Shown: in pieces, positions 13,135 to 23,200 of the stretch
Layout of the letters: every line of letters starts with the position of its first letter
Numbering within the stretch: position 1 is the first letter of the stretch
NCBI GenBank assembly: GCA_022496805.1
Contig: CM040093.1
Span: forward strand, 13,308,213-13,372,212
DNA length: 64,000 nt
Origin: Pohlia nutans
Lineage: Eukaryota; Streptophyta; Bryopsida; Bryales; Mniaceae
Direction of reading: 5' to 3'
The notes under the pieces: generated by a model
What the model saw: only the letters and a program-made list of their open reading frames with translations
What the model was told of the DNA's origin: nothing
Databases searched by the model: none
Made by a program: the position numbers and the translations under genes

Positions 13135-13340
13135 TTTTTCCATAAAAAAAACTTGGATGACTGGGTTTGGTCTAGTGTCAAGGCGCGCCACCGGGGAAGG
13201 CATTGGAGCCCGTCTGAAATTAAACCAAATGCCCGGAATACTACCACCACTGAGGTTTGAACCATGCACCTTGTGGCCCCACGAGCCTCATGGGCTTCTA
13301 ATCCTAACCCGGCACAACCAACATCTTCTCTCTTGAGCTT
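13135..13340 (-). repeat. tRNA-derived SINE-like repeat (candidate)
   Basis: Read on the minus strand it contains GGTTCAAACC, a perfect match to the Pol III B-box core, preceded about 50 nt upstream by GGGTTAGGATTAGAAGCCC (possible degenerate A-box area) and followed by a unique body and a poly-T/A tail near 13,135. A similar B-box-bearing sequence lies near 47.1 kb. Without family copies the call stays tentative. Confidence 0.3.
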
Positions 13341-13918
13341 GTGACAAAGACTTTGCAGATATTTATAAAATAGAGGATGGAGAGTGCAATTGTGGGTGAG
13401 TGGTCCAGTTACTTTGAGAATTTCTCTAATGTTTTCAAAATCCTTGGAAATGGATAAAAAGGGTCTACACATAAGGTTCTTTAGCCCTTGTGAGTTGTAT
13501 CCTAGAATAAGAATTGTTGCACAATAATCGTTGTAGCGGATTCTAGAATATTGGACTTGTCGTGTCATTATTTACCTAAAGAACGATGATGAAGGGTTGG
13601 AAGTCCACAGTAGCCCCGCCTCAAGAATCACGTGTTTTGAATTTTACATCTTTCATGCGGTGAGAGCAAAAGGGTAAACCCTAGCAAGGCTTAAAGAACC
13701 TTATGCATGCGTGATGGGCTTCCCACTTTAACGACTCAATGTTGATACTGTAAGAGAGAGAAACTCTGGTTAGAAGGACCAACGTCGGAATGAAGAGTCT
13801 GCTGGGGGAAGTGTTGCCAACTTAGTCACCACGACCAACTTCTATTACTAATACTGTAACTTGAATTTCATGTTGTAATTTGAATTTCATGTAGTAATGT
13901 AGTATTTGGATATCAAGA
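13341..13918. other. Non-coding flank left of the Tc1 element
   Basis: No gene. Includes an inverted copy (about 13,745-13,835) of the short repeat seen at about 9,270 and 11,330. A TTTGAATTTCATGTWGTAAT-like duplication occurs just before the TA insertion site of the Tc1 element. Confidence 0.4.
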
Positions 13919-13920
13919 TA

Positions 13921-15529
13921 CAGTGACTGTCAAAACTGATCATACATTGGATAATTACAAGTTCGATTGTCATTAATTGCAATCTGGCAAGTGGCATGCT
14001 CTGGTTTAGAGGTTAATCACAATCTATTATAAGCTGAGATACTTATCAACGTAATTGTACAGATGGCAATGCATTTGTGTGGACAGATGGATGGTTAGTG
14101 ACCATCTCTCTCATTTGATCACTTTTGACACTCCATGAAATGCAATATCTCATGAAGTGATGTACACAGATTTGTGAGAGATCTTCCACTGGCACTCATA
14201 GAACTTTGAATTCTCTAGTCTCTGATAGCTGTGTACACAATTATTGCTACTGTATAGGCCTTCTTCTTTAGTGTTTCAAGATGCCCAAAGCATTATCTCG
14301 ACAAACTCAAGATAACATAGTTTCGATGCTCCAGAGAGGATATTCACACAGGGAGATAGCAAATACTTTGCATGTGAGTGTGGGAAGTGTTCATAACCTT
14401 CGTCAGGTACATGTTTCAGATGTAAACCGCTTGCGTGGAGGTAGACCTCGAAAGTTGAATAGAGCACAGGAACGAAGGTGTGTATTAGAAATGGTGAGGG
14501 GAAGAGTGGGTACTTGTGCAGATTTAGCAAGGTCTTCGCAACAAGTATTGGGAGTGAAAGTGAGCTCTCATACTATCAAACGTGCACTTCATAGAGCTGG
14601 TTTACGTTCGCAAACAAAGGTCAAAAAACCACATCTTTCTCTCAAAAATGTAAAGGCACGTTTAGAGTTCGCTAGTGTCCACGAACACTGGACCATAGAG
14701 GATTGGAGTCGAGTAATCTTCTCAGACGAGTGTAAAATCAACCGCTTCAACTCAGACGGAAGAGTTTGGTGTTGGACACGAGAGGCGATGCCGCTTTCGG
14801 AACGAACTATCAGTCAAACAGTGAAACATGGAGGTGGAGGGATTATGGTTTGGGGGTGTATGTGCATGCATGGACCTGGATTGATATGCAAAGTGGAGGG
14901 GCGCATTAATCAGATTCGTTATCGTGACATTCTAGAGGAAAATGTCCACAGGGTAATTTCCAAGTTCAACTTAGACCGTTCTCGTGTTATCTTTCAACAA
15001 GACAATGCTCCCATTCACACAACAAAGATGCTTCAAGAGTGGTTCTCACCGCAACCTTTTGCTCTTCTACCTTGGCCTGCTCAATCGCCTGATTTGAATC
15101 CCATTGAACACCTTTGGTCAATTCTCAAACGGAGACTCAATCAATATGAGAGACCTCCAAATGGATTATTAGAATTATGGGATCGTGTGGTAGAAGTTTT
15201 CCACTCAATTACACCAGATGATTGTAGGAGGCTTGTAGAAAGTATGCCACATAGAATTGCAGCTGTAAATGCAGCAAAAGGGAGGTGGACAAAGTATTGA
15301 GAGATCATCTTTCATGGGTTGGCAAAACTGATCAAATGCCTAGGTGGACTTTGGATTTTTCTCAATCTGTTTAGAGCTCTAATATGGAAGGCGTATTTCC
15401 TCTAATATGTACTATTTATTACATAGTATGTTAATAAAATTACCAGCTCCATTTTTATGTGTTCATTTCTTGTCCACCAAGGATTGAATGAAGTGTTTGC
15501 AAATGTTTGATCAGTTTTGACAGTCACTG
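13921..15529 (+). mobile_element. Complete Tc1/mariner element (1609 bp)
   Basis: Both ends carry the inverted repeat CAGTGACTGTCAAAACTG(ATCA), a perfect match over 22 bp, and are flanked by TA at 13,919-13,920 and 15,530-15,531, the target duplication of the superfamily. The single internal gene (14,281-15,300) is uninterrupted. Nothing in the sequence rules out activity. The flanks are AT-rich intergenic DNA. Confidence 0.92.
14281..15300 (+). CDS. Tc1-type DD34E transposase
   Basis: 339 aa, the usual length for Tc1 transposases. N-terminal HTH domains (residues about 1-110) show the paired-like pattern with YSHREIANTLHVSVGSV and the GRPRKL linker motif at about 54-59. The DDE catalytic triad is intact: D149 (IFSDEC), D241 (QQDNAP) and E276 (NPIEHLW), with exactly 34 residues between the last two, which makes it DD34E (Tc1) rather than the DD39D type usual in flowering-plant mariner-like elements. 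It cuts and pastes the flanking 22-bp inverted repeats at TA. The closest relatives could be in fungi, animals or non-seed plants; horizontal origin is possible but untested. Confidence 0.93.
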   Translation: MPKALSRQTQDNIVSMLQRGYSHREIANTLHVSVGSVHNLRQVHVSDVNRLRGGRPRKLNRAQERRCVLEMVRGRVGTCADLARSSQQVLGVKVSSHTIKRALHRAGLRSQTKVKKPHLSLKNVKARLEFASVHEHWTIEDWSRVIFSDECKINRFNSDGRVWCWTREAMPLSERTISQTVKHGGGGIMVWGCMCMHGPGLICKVEGRINQIRYRDILEENVHRVISKFNLDRSRVIFQQDNAPIHTTKMLQEWFSPQPFALLPWPAQSPDLNPIEHLWSILKRRLNQYERPPNGLLELWDRVVEVFHSITPDDCRRLVESMPHRIAAVNAAKGRWTKY

Positions 15530-15531
15530 TA

Positions 15532-15810
15532 AGTGTTTTGATACTATATTACTATTTCATGATTTATTTTATAGTGTCAAAGCAACACTGACTCATGGAA
15601 TCACTACCAAAAATGGTGTTATTTTTTACACTAGTGCAACACTAAAAGAAAAGTATAAGACCTTTGTGTTTTTTGACACTTTAGTGTCGAGAAAACTGTC
15701 CAAAAGAGTGAAAAACCTAAAACACACATTTCGTTAAATTTGCACGATTTTCAATCCGAAATTAGTATATTCTGTTAATTTTGGACGGGATAATAGTGAT
15801 GGGGAGGTGG
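15532..15810. other. AT-rich flank right of the Tc1 element
   Basis: No gene. AT-rich sequence that ends at the border of the GC-richer palindrome island near 15.8 kb. Confidence 0.4.
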
Positions 15811-15824
15811 CTAGAGCAGCTGGA

Positions 15825-16035
15825 TATGGGGAGGCCTCCCCAGAAGACAGCTGCTTGCACACAACGGGAGTGTGGTATTGAACTGAAAATGGGCTAGAGG
15901 CGCAATGTTGGTTGGGGAGATCTCCCCACTGTATTCAGAAATCGGCCTGTGGGGGGGTCTGATTGCCACAGACTATACATTTAGACGGTAGGGAGCCCTC
16001 CCTATCCAAGGTCCGTGGAGGGGAAGGCCTCCCGA
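15825..16035. repeat. Dispersed GGGGAG-NN-CTCCCC palindromes, left edge of island
   Basis: Four copies, some degenerate, of the 14-bp inverted repeat (about 15,826, 15,915, 15,990 and 16,020), including GGGGAGGCCTCCCC and GGGGAGATCTCCCC. They mark the start of the island in which this motif recurs for 31 kb. Confidence 0.7.
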
Positions 16036-16276
16036 CCTTGGTAGGAAGGTACGACGACTGAGACGCGACTGTCCTATGCAGAGAGAATCCATATTGTTGA
16101 TTCCCTTGGTGGTAACAATTTCATGTACAGTGTGGATTACATCCCGATAACAAGAGGACTGTATATTTACATTGATGAAAGTACAAAATTCCGGCGAGGG
16201 TCATTACAATGCATTGCAAAGTTCAAGGCCCACATCGTTCATGCAAACTTCGGGAAGGGAAGGTCACTCTCCTACA

Positions 16277-17047
16277 CTACGAGGTCGTCACTGCGGCCGT
16301 CTGTTGCGGCGCCTTAGAGCCCTCCAAGAGGAGTCTCACACGATCAGCTGTAATATGTGGAGTAGACCAAGTGGGTCTGTTCCGCTCAACGAACTCCCGA
16401 ACGTCGCCTGTCTACGCACGCAGATTGACTAGCCACCTCCTCATTGCCACGAGCCCGGGAGGTGCTTTCGGATCAGTGGAACGGTACGTAAACGGGTGGA
16501 TTGCATTGCGGGGATCGTTCATGCAACTCTTGTTGGGCGAGTCGTCGATGAGGATTGTGTTTGACGTGTTAGCATCGGGGCATTGTGCGAAGAACTTGGA
16601 GAGGGGTTTTAGGAAAATGGGCTTCTCCGGGTTCAAGGGATCCCGATGCTGGGAGCACTCACAAAGGTCCTGGCCAAATAGCCGGTCTGACCTTAGAATG
16701 ACTTGGGTGAGTGTTTGAAGTTCTTTCTTGTATCGGTCCAATTTTTTTCTCCCACACGCGGACCAGAAAACGACATCGAACTTGGCAAAGCAAAACTGCA
16801 GGAAATTGTTCAAGTTCTCCCTCCACCGAATTTTTCCGCCGCTCCCGGAGTCGGAGTCACACAGCAGTCCGTTCACGTCAAATACAAGAAATATTGTCGG
16901 CGGCGGAGACAAGGGTTGCAAGCGCGAATCCCCCTGCGGAAAGTCTGCCATGGGGAGCGGAGATGGTAGTGTCGCCCCGTCTGTGCAAGATACAAACGAC
17001 GGGCTGTCAGAACCAAAGGCCACGCTTGGAACGCATTGTCTTGTCAT
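16277..17047 (-). CDS. FCP1/NLI-interacting-factor-like HAD phosphatase, premature TAG
   Basis: The open frame 17,047-16,412 gives 211 aa. After about 50 low-complexity residues a HAD/FCP1-like domain runs to the end: motif I FDVNGLLCD (nucleophile Asp, with Asn at the second Asp position; plant members with DxNGLL-type motifs exist), motif II WSAC, a Lys in PIFLKPLSKFF, and motif IV ILIDDSPNK. The known family role is protein Ser/Thr dephosphorylation, for example of the RNA polymerase II CTD; the Asn change makes activity doubtful. The frame stays protein-like for 45 more codons after TAG 16,412-16,414 (TGDVREFVERNRPTW), to a second stop at 16,277, as expected if CAG mutated to TAG. It lies just downstream of gene A on the same strand but has its own ATG, and gene A has its own stop, so I treat it as separate. 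Confidence 0.7.
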
Positions 17048-17066
17048 GGAATACTAGAGTACCGAT

Positions 17067-17080
17067 GGGGAGATCTCCCC
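17067..17080. repeat. GGGGAGATCTCCCC palindrome in the leader of the phosphatase gene
   Basis: A perfect 14-bp palindrome lies about 20 bp upstream of the presumed ATG at 17,047. The 230-bp gap up to the stop of gene A (17,275) holds no other gene; it must contain the gene A 3' UTR and the phosphatase promoter. Confidence 0.6.
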
Positions 17081-17274
17081 ATCCAAAGAAAACACAACAC
17101 TCATGAAATGAATGACCTATACATGCACTATACACATCGGGAGGGCAAACGTGGTGAAAACACAAGTCATATTTGATAGTCCAACTGACAGGACGTACAT
17201 TACACAAAACGGTCCATCGCAGTTATCACGGCAGACAACACATACGGGCCGATATTCTACGAGGGGAGGCCTCC

Positions 17275-20200
17275 CTATCTATCTAGAGACATATGAGTGT
17301 CCGGCGCCTCCGACATGCTCGCCATCATGCCCTCCGCGCTAATGTCAACAACGTCCATGTTCGATCCACTGACAGGGTCCGCTCGCTTGGTGGAGTCCTT
17401 GAATTTGCCAGCCTTGGCCCGGGCATGCCTCGCCGATTTCTGAGACCCGCCGGCGTCTGTGGATTCCGAACCCGCAACGTTAGGGGCACCCGATCCCACG
17501 GGTGTACTGACGGGGGCCGCGCGGCCACGTGCAGAACTTCGGCCGGCACTCCCGGGAGAGCCAACGACATCACCGGGCGCCCGGAACTGAGAACGCGAGC
17601 TCCCCCCCGTTTTGGCAGAAGCCTCGGCACCTCGTCCGCGACGCCCGGCCTTGCCACCCCGGACATTCGCTGCAGCACCTGCACCTCGGTCCAACGGGGT
17701 CATGTCAGGGAAAACCACCGGACGACTTTCCTGACTGGACCTCCGGATCTGACTCGCACCACCGTCATCCCCATCCATCCCAGGGTTGTCCGGTTCTACC
17801 TGTCGGCGGTCTTTTGCCTTCCTCTTCTGCAAACCCTTCCCCAAACCCCTCTTCGATAGGGAGGCCTCTCCGCCACCGGTTTCGTCGCCTCCGCTGTGGG
17901 GATCCGTAGGCACGGAGGCTTGCGGAGCCAGGGAGGCCTCTCCAGGATCAGTGCAGAGCTGGATTCCAGCCAGACGTGAATTCAGATTTGTCTGACTCAT
18001 TGGCATTGGGTAGTGCTCTCTACCAAGTCCCCGCACGACAGGAGTGCACTCCACCGATGGGGAGAGCTCCCTATGACGGCCAGACGGTGTGTCAGAGCTC
18101 AACGGCACCGAGGACGACTCCCTCGGTCGTCCAGACTGACTGGGAGGGACGCTTTGGGTTGGGGAGAGCTCCCCACGTTGGGCCGGTGGAGAGAGGCGTG
18201 ACGGACATGTATCGGACGAAATGTTGTCGGGGTTCTCCACTTCTGGTCCAGAGGACTCCTGCGCGTCATGTGCGTGTCCCGCCCTCGGGAGTTGGAGAAA
18301 TGGGGACGCGGCGTTGCGGGGGGGGGCCTCTCTATCTGTACGCCAGTCATGATATTCCGCATTTCAAAGCTATATCTGGGCCCATCGACCACCCCCGGGA
18401 CTTCGCCTACTTCGCGTGCAGCCGCCACTGGAGGAGGACGCAGAACCGCAAGAAAACTTAAATCATCCTCGTCTGAGTCCTCTAACGGCGTGCTGCGCAC
18501 TGTATCCTCGAGTGGGCGCTGGCGTTCGCAGGGAGTGTGCGTGGAGGCTAGGCCAAGCGTCGCTCCGGCAATCGCAGCAATCGAGTTCGGACCCGGTTGC
18601 TCCAATACGGCGTTATGAGCGGTATCGTCCAACGACAACCTTGAACCGGCACCAGCGATGTCCGCTGGGCCGCCATCGGCCGCACCAGCCACCTCATCAT
18701 CGCCCGCCTCGTCTGTGTCATCGGAATCACCGCCGTCGAGAGGAGCATCGTCATCTCTGTCTCGGTTGCGCCCGTCGTCCTCGCCTCTAATGTCGAGGTC
18801 CTCGGCCTCCTTGAGGATGAGTAGGATTTGCGAGGCCATTAGCTGAGCCGGTCCGATCTCCGCTTCCGAATGAACAAACTCCACGACTTTGCATCGGCAT
18901 GACTCCAACCCACAGTGACACAAGTCAATGGCTATTGCGACGGACGATAGATAGGGAGGGCTCTCCAGTGACGCTACAAAGCTGGAGAGGGCTCCCCAGC
19001 GACGCAGAGAAGGTGTAGACTTCCAATGCAGCACAATAGAGAGATATCCCGATTGGGCCCCATGTCTGTAAAGACTCCACAACAGTGAGCGAACCAAGAG
19101 GTCCGTGATATCTCAACAAACAAGCCTCCCATTGACCTTCTACTGGGGAGGCCTCCCCATGAACATCCTGTAGACAGACCTCCCCACAAACCTGCAGTGC
19201 GGAGACCTCCCCACACTTCCACTGGGGAGGCCTCCCCAGGAATTTGCAGTGGGGAGACCTCCCGAAGAACTGGGAGTGGGGAGACCTCCCCATGAACTTC
19301 CAATGGGGAGGCCTCCCCATAAACTTGCAGTGGGGAGACCTCCCCATGAACTTCCAGTAGGGAGGGCTCTCCATAAACTTCCAGTGGAGAGGCCTCCCCA
19401 TCAACTTCTACTGGGGAGGCCTCCTCATGAACATCTACTAGGGAGGCCTCTCTAGGAACTTGCAGTGGGGAGAGCTCCCCAAGAACTTGCTGTGGGGAGA
19501 CCTCCCCATGAACTTCCACTGGGGAGGCCTCCCCATGAACTTCCATTGGGGAGACCCGAGTAGAAGTTTATGGGGCCGAGGCCTCTCCAGAAACGTCCAG
19601 TGGAGAGACCTCCCCAGGAACTTGCAGTGGGGAGACCTCCCCAGGAACTTGCACTGGGGAGACCTCTCCAGAAACTTCCCGTGGGCAGGCCTCCCCATGA
19701 ACTTCCACTAGGGAGGCCTCCCCATGAACCTCCGTCGGGGGCACAATCTAAAAGAGTAGGAGAAACAAGGAAAAAAGGCAACTCACCAGTCCTTCGAAGG
19801 TCATGGGGCCGCCGCTCCAGACGTTGACAGTGACCCGGTTCTCCTTTAGCACGCAGTGCGCAATGGCCGCCATCGCGCTCTGGCAGGGTTGAGCCCTCCC
19901 GCTGGAATATTGCCTGTCATTGTCGACGTTCGAGAACTCCGTGTTGCCCAAGATGTAGGAAGGCAAGTGTTGCCTTCCAATATGCTTGGTCATGTTCACA
20001 CGGGCCTCGCCGACGTCATCGATTCTGCCCGGCGTTGGCCAGAAGTACACAACGTAAACTATTTGTCCGTCGGTCGAAAAGTCTGGAGTGAATCCATCCC
20101 CTGAGTGCGGAATGTAGATGCACACGTGCATGGCCCATATATTGACCGGGTCGCCCGCGTGATACCAAGACAAGAAGTCGTGTAGCCTGGCACGACCGCA

Positions 20201-23200
20201 CAGCAGGACGTGTATGCCCACCGACAGTCTGACGTTCTCGGTGGTCTCCTCATTCACCATCAACTCCTCGAAGTGGGAGAAGAACGATTCGAAGTGGATG
20301 GGGCCCTTGACCTCAGTACCCGTCTCCGGTAAAAAGAGATTGGTGACCGTGTACAGTGCCTCTGTCGTGGAGATCTGCAATTTCGAGCGCACGTCACTCC
20401 AGTGCTCATGGAAATGAGCAAGGGAATCCTGCGCTAAGCAGATGTACTGGCGCGCCGGGCCGTATACCTCTTCCACATCCACCGCAGCCTCTCTAAGGCG
20501 TGTGATCTAGTTGTCCAGTGCACGGCCGAATTGCGGTGGCGGAGACTTCTTCTAGCCTACAGCGCGTAGGTTATCCTTCATCTCGGAATCGAACCATTGC
20601 CGCCCTGCTTCCGTCTCCCGTGCCACCCTCGCCATGTACCTCAGGAAGGTCTCGTCCATCTTATACCGAGTGGCAACATCATTCCATTCCTCCAAAGTGA
20701 AATTCACCTTTTTGCCTTGGAGAGGATGCCCGAACCTATGCATGACGCGACGCATGACATCAATGTCTTCCTTCTTCGACTTTGCCCACTCCGCGACGGA
20801 TCGCAAAGCCAGTCCCTGCACAAGAGGATCTGTGTCAAAAGTGAACTTGAACGCAGCACTGCGTCACGTCCCCGCATGGAGAGGTCTCCCTAAAGCTCCT
20901 GCATCGGGAGGACTCCCTACAGTCTCCCCGTGGCGAAGATAATCTACAATTTCAGTATGGGAAGCTTGCCCTAGTCCTGACATGGAGAGGGCTCCCCACA
21001 GTGAACGCCTCGGGAGGTCTCCCTACAATCCCAACATGGGAATGTCTCCCTACAATTCCAGCATGGCGGGGACTCCCTACAGTGCTAACATGGAGAGGCC
21101 TCCCTACAGTCTCCGCTTGGAGAGGTCTCCCTACAATCCTAGCAAGGGGAGTTCTGCCTACACTCTACCTACATTCCCCACCTGAGGAGGCCTCACTAAC
21201 GATACCAACATGGGAGGGCCCAGACAGAAACAAACTGCCAGCCCCACGCAACGCTGTCGCGGCGGGGCCGACACCAAAGAAATGCGCAAGGGCAATCCAT
21301 ACCTCTTCGGTCACGGTCTTCACGCACAACTGTCCCGACAGCACTTTCTTCCCGCATTCGAGAATTGCCCAGTCTGGCATTGTGTGGACGGGCTTGATGT
21401 CCGTCTTCGTTATGGTCAACCGTCCCTGTGCACCCCTCCGCGGGTCCAGCGTCATCCCTTTACCGTCAGGGAGAGATCCTTTCACCCAGAGGTCCGAAAT
21501 CTTCTTCCACAGATCATAGGCCGCATCCGTCCCACAGACAAACCCGTAGACCTCCTTCAGGTCAACTTTATCTGCGGCGTTCAGGATACTAGTCATGGCC
21601 CCCTTGAATTCCTGCGGAAATTCAAACGATTGGTCACATTTTTTAATGTCAACCGCGCATACTATAGGTAGAAACTCCCTATCCACTCCGTTCATGCAGG
21701 GAGGCCTCCCTCTTCAAGGCAGTCACTGTGAATGGGGAGGCCTACCCCACTCACAGTCAATGGAGAGACCTCCCTACAGGAAGTTCATAGGGAGGCCTTC
21801 CAAGTGATGCCTCCCTACTGAGAGCTCATGGGGAGGACTCCCTACAGGAAGTTCACGGGGAGATCTCCCTACTTGGAAGCGCTTAGGGACGTCTCCCCAC
21901 TACACATTGATCATGGGGAGGTCTCCCCACTGCAAGTTCATGGGGAGGTCTCCCCTGTAGAAGTTCTTGGAGAGGCCTCCCTACTAATAGCTCATGGGGA
22001 GTATTGAAGGTAGAGAAGATTGTATTGAAGGTAGAAAAGATTGCACAAGGCACACACACAAACACAAGGAATGCGTAGAAAGAGATGATCTTTACTCAAA
22101 GGCCTTCCACCTTAAGTAGTGTACACTAGGAGGTCACCATGGACAAACCATATGGGATAACTCATCACAAGGACACTCTAGAGATCAGCCCATGCCTAAC
22201 CCCTCCTCCCACACACCATTATTTAGCACCCGTACGTCTTTGGCTTCTAGCAATACTACGTTGCATCAATTACCTCAATACTCCCACTTTGCGTAGAGCC
22301 AAAGCCTCTAAGTCCAAATGCTATTACTAATCGTTGGTGTCGGTCTCTACAAAGACCCTTTGTGAGCACATCCGCCACCATGTGCTCCGTTGGGCAATAC
22401 TCCAAATGTATAACTCCCAATTCCAACTTCTCCCGAATGAAGTGGTATTGCACATCAATGTGCTTCGTGCGTGAATGATGTGTAGGGTTCTTTGCAAGTG
22501 AAATGCACCCTTGGTTGTCACACATAATCGTTGTAGCCTCACCTTGTGTGCAACCCACATCCACCATTAGTTGCCTCAACCAAATGGCCTCCTTCGTAGC
22601 ATGGCTCGTAGCCATGTACTCGGCCTCCACCGTTGATGTCGCCGTGGTTTGTTGCCGCTTGCTATTCCACGACACCGCTCCCGATCCGACCTTGAACATG
22701 TAGCCCGTTGTCGATCTTCGATCGCTCGTGTCTCCCGCGTAGTCCGCGTCACAATAGCCGCTCAACACAATGTCTTTGCCTCCAAGACACAACTTCACAT
22801 CGCTTGTGCCCCTCAAATAACGCATGATCCTCTTGACCGTCATCCAATGCATCGAGCCCGGTCTCGCCATGTGTTGACTCACCATGCTAATTGGATACGC
22901 AAGGTCGGGCCGTGTCGCAATCATCGCATACATCAACGACCCCACCGCTTGCTTGTATGGCACCTCCGCCATCGATTTAGCCTCCATCGCATACTCCTCC
23001 TCCGAAAGCTTGACGAGCTTGGAGTTTGCATCCAATGGTGTTGCCACGGGCTTACAATCCTCCATCCCGAATCTCTTGAGCACGTCCATCACATACTTGC
23101 CTTGACTCATGGTGATAGTGCGTGTAGCCCTATCACGCACAAACTCAACACCAAGACAAAAGTGCAATTCTCCAAGATCACTCATCTCGTACTCTCTCTC

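Noticed and set aside
16412..18902. A single fused protein of gene A plus the FCP1-like phosphatase.
   Set aside because: Gene A ends at a TAG at 17,275, and the phosphatase has its own ATG at 17,047 after a 230-bp gap. No splice pair joining them was found, though cDNA could change this.
18950..19745. Overlapping frames encoding MGRPPHELP-like repeats on both strands.
   Set aside because: The period of 27 bp keeps all frames open; the sequence is intron 5 of gene A.
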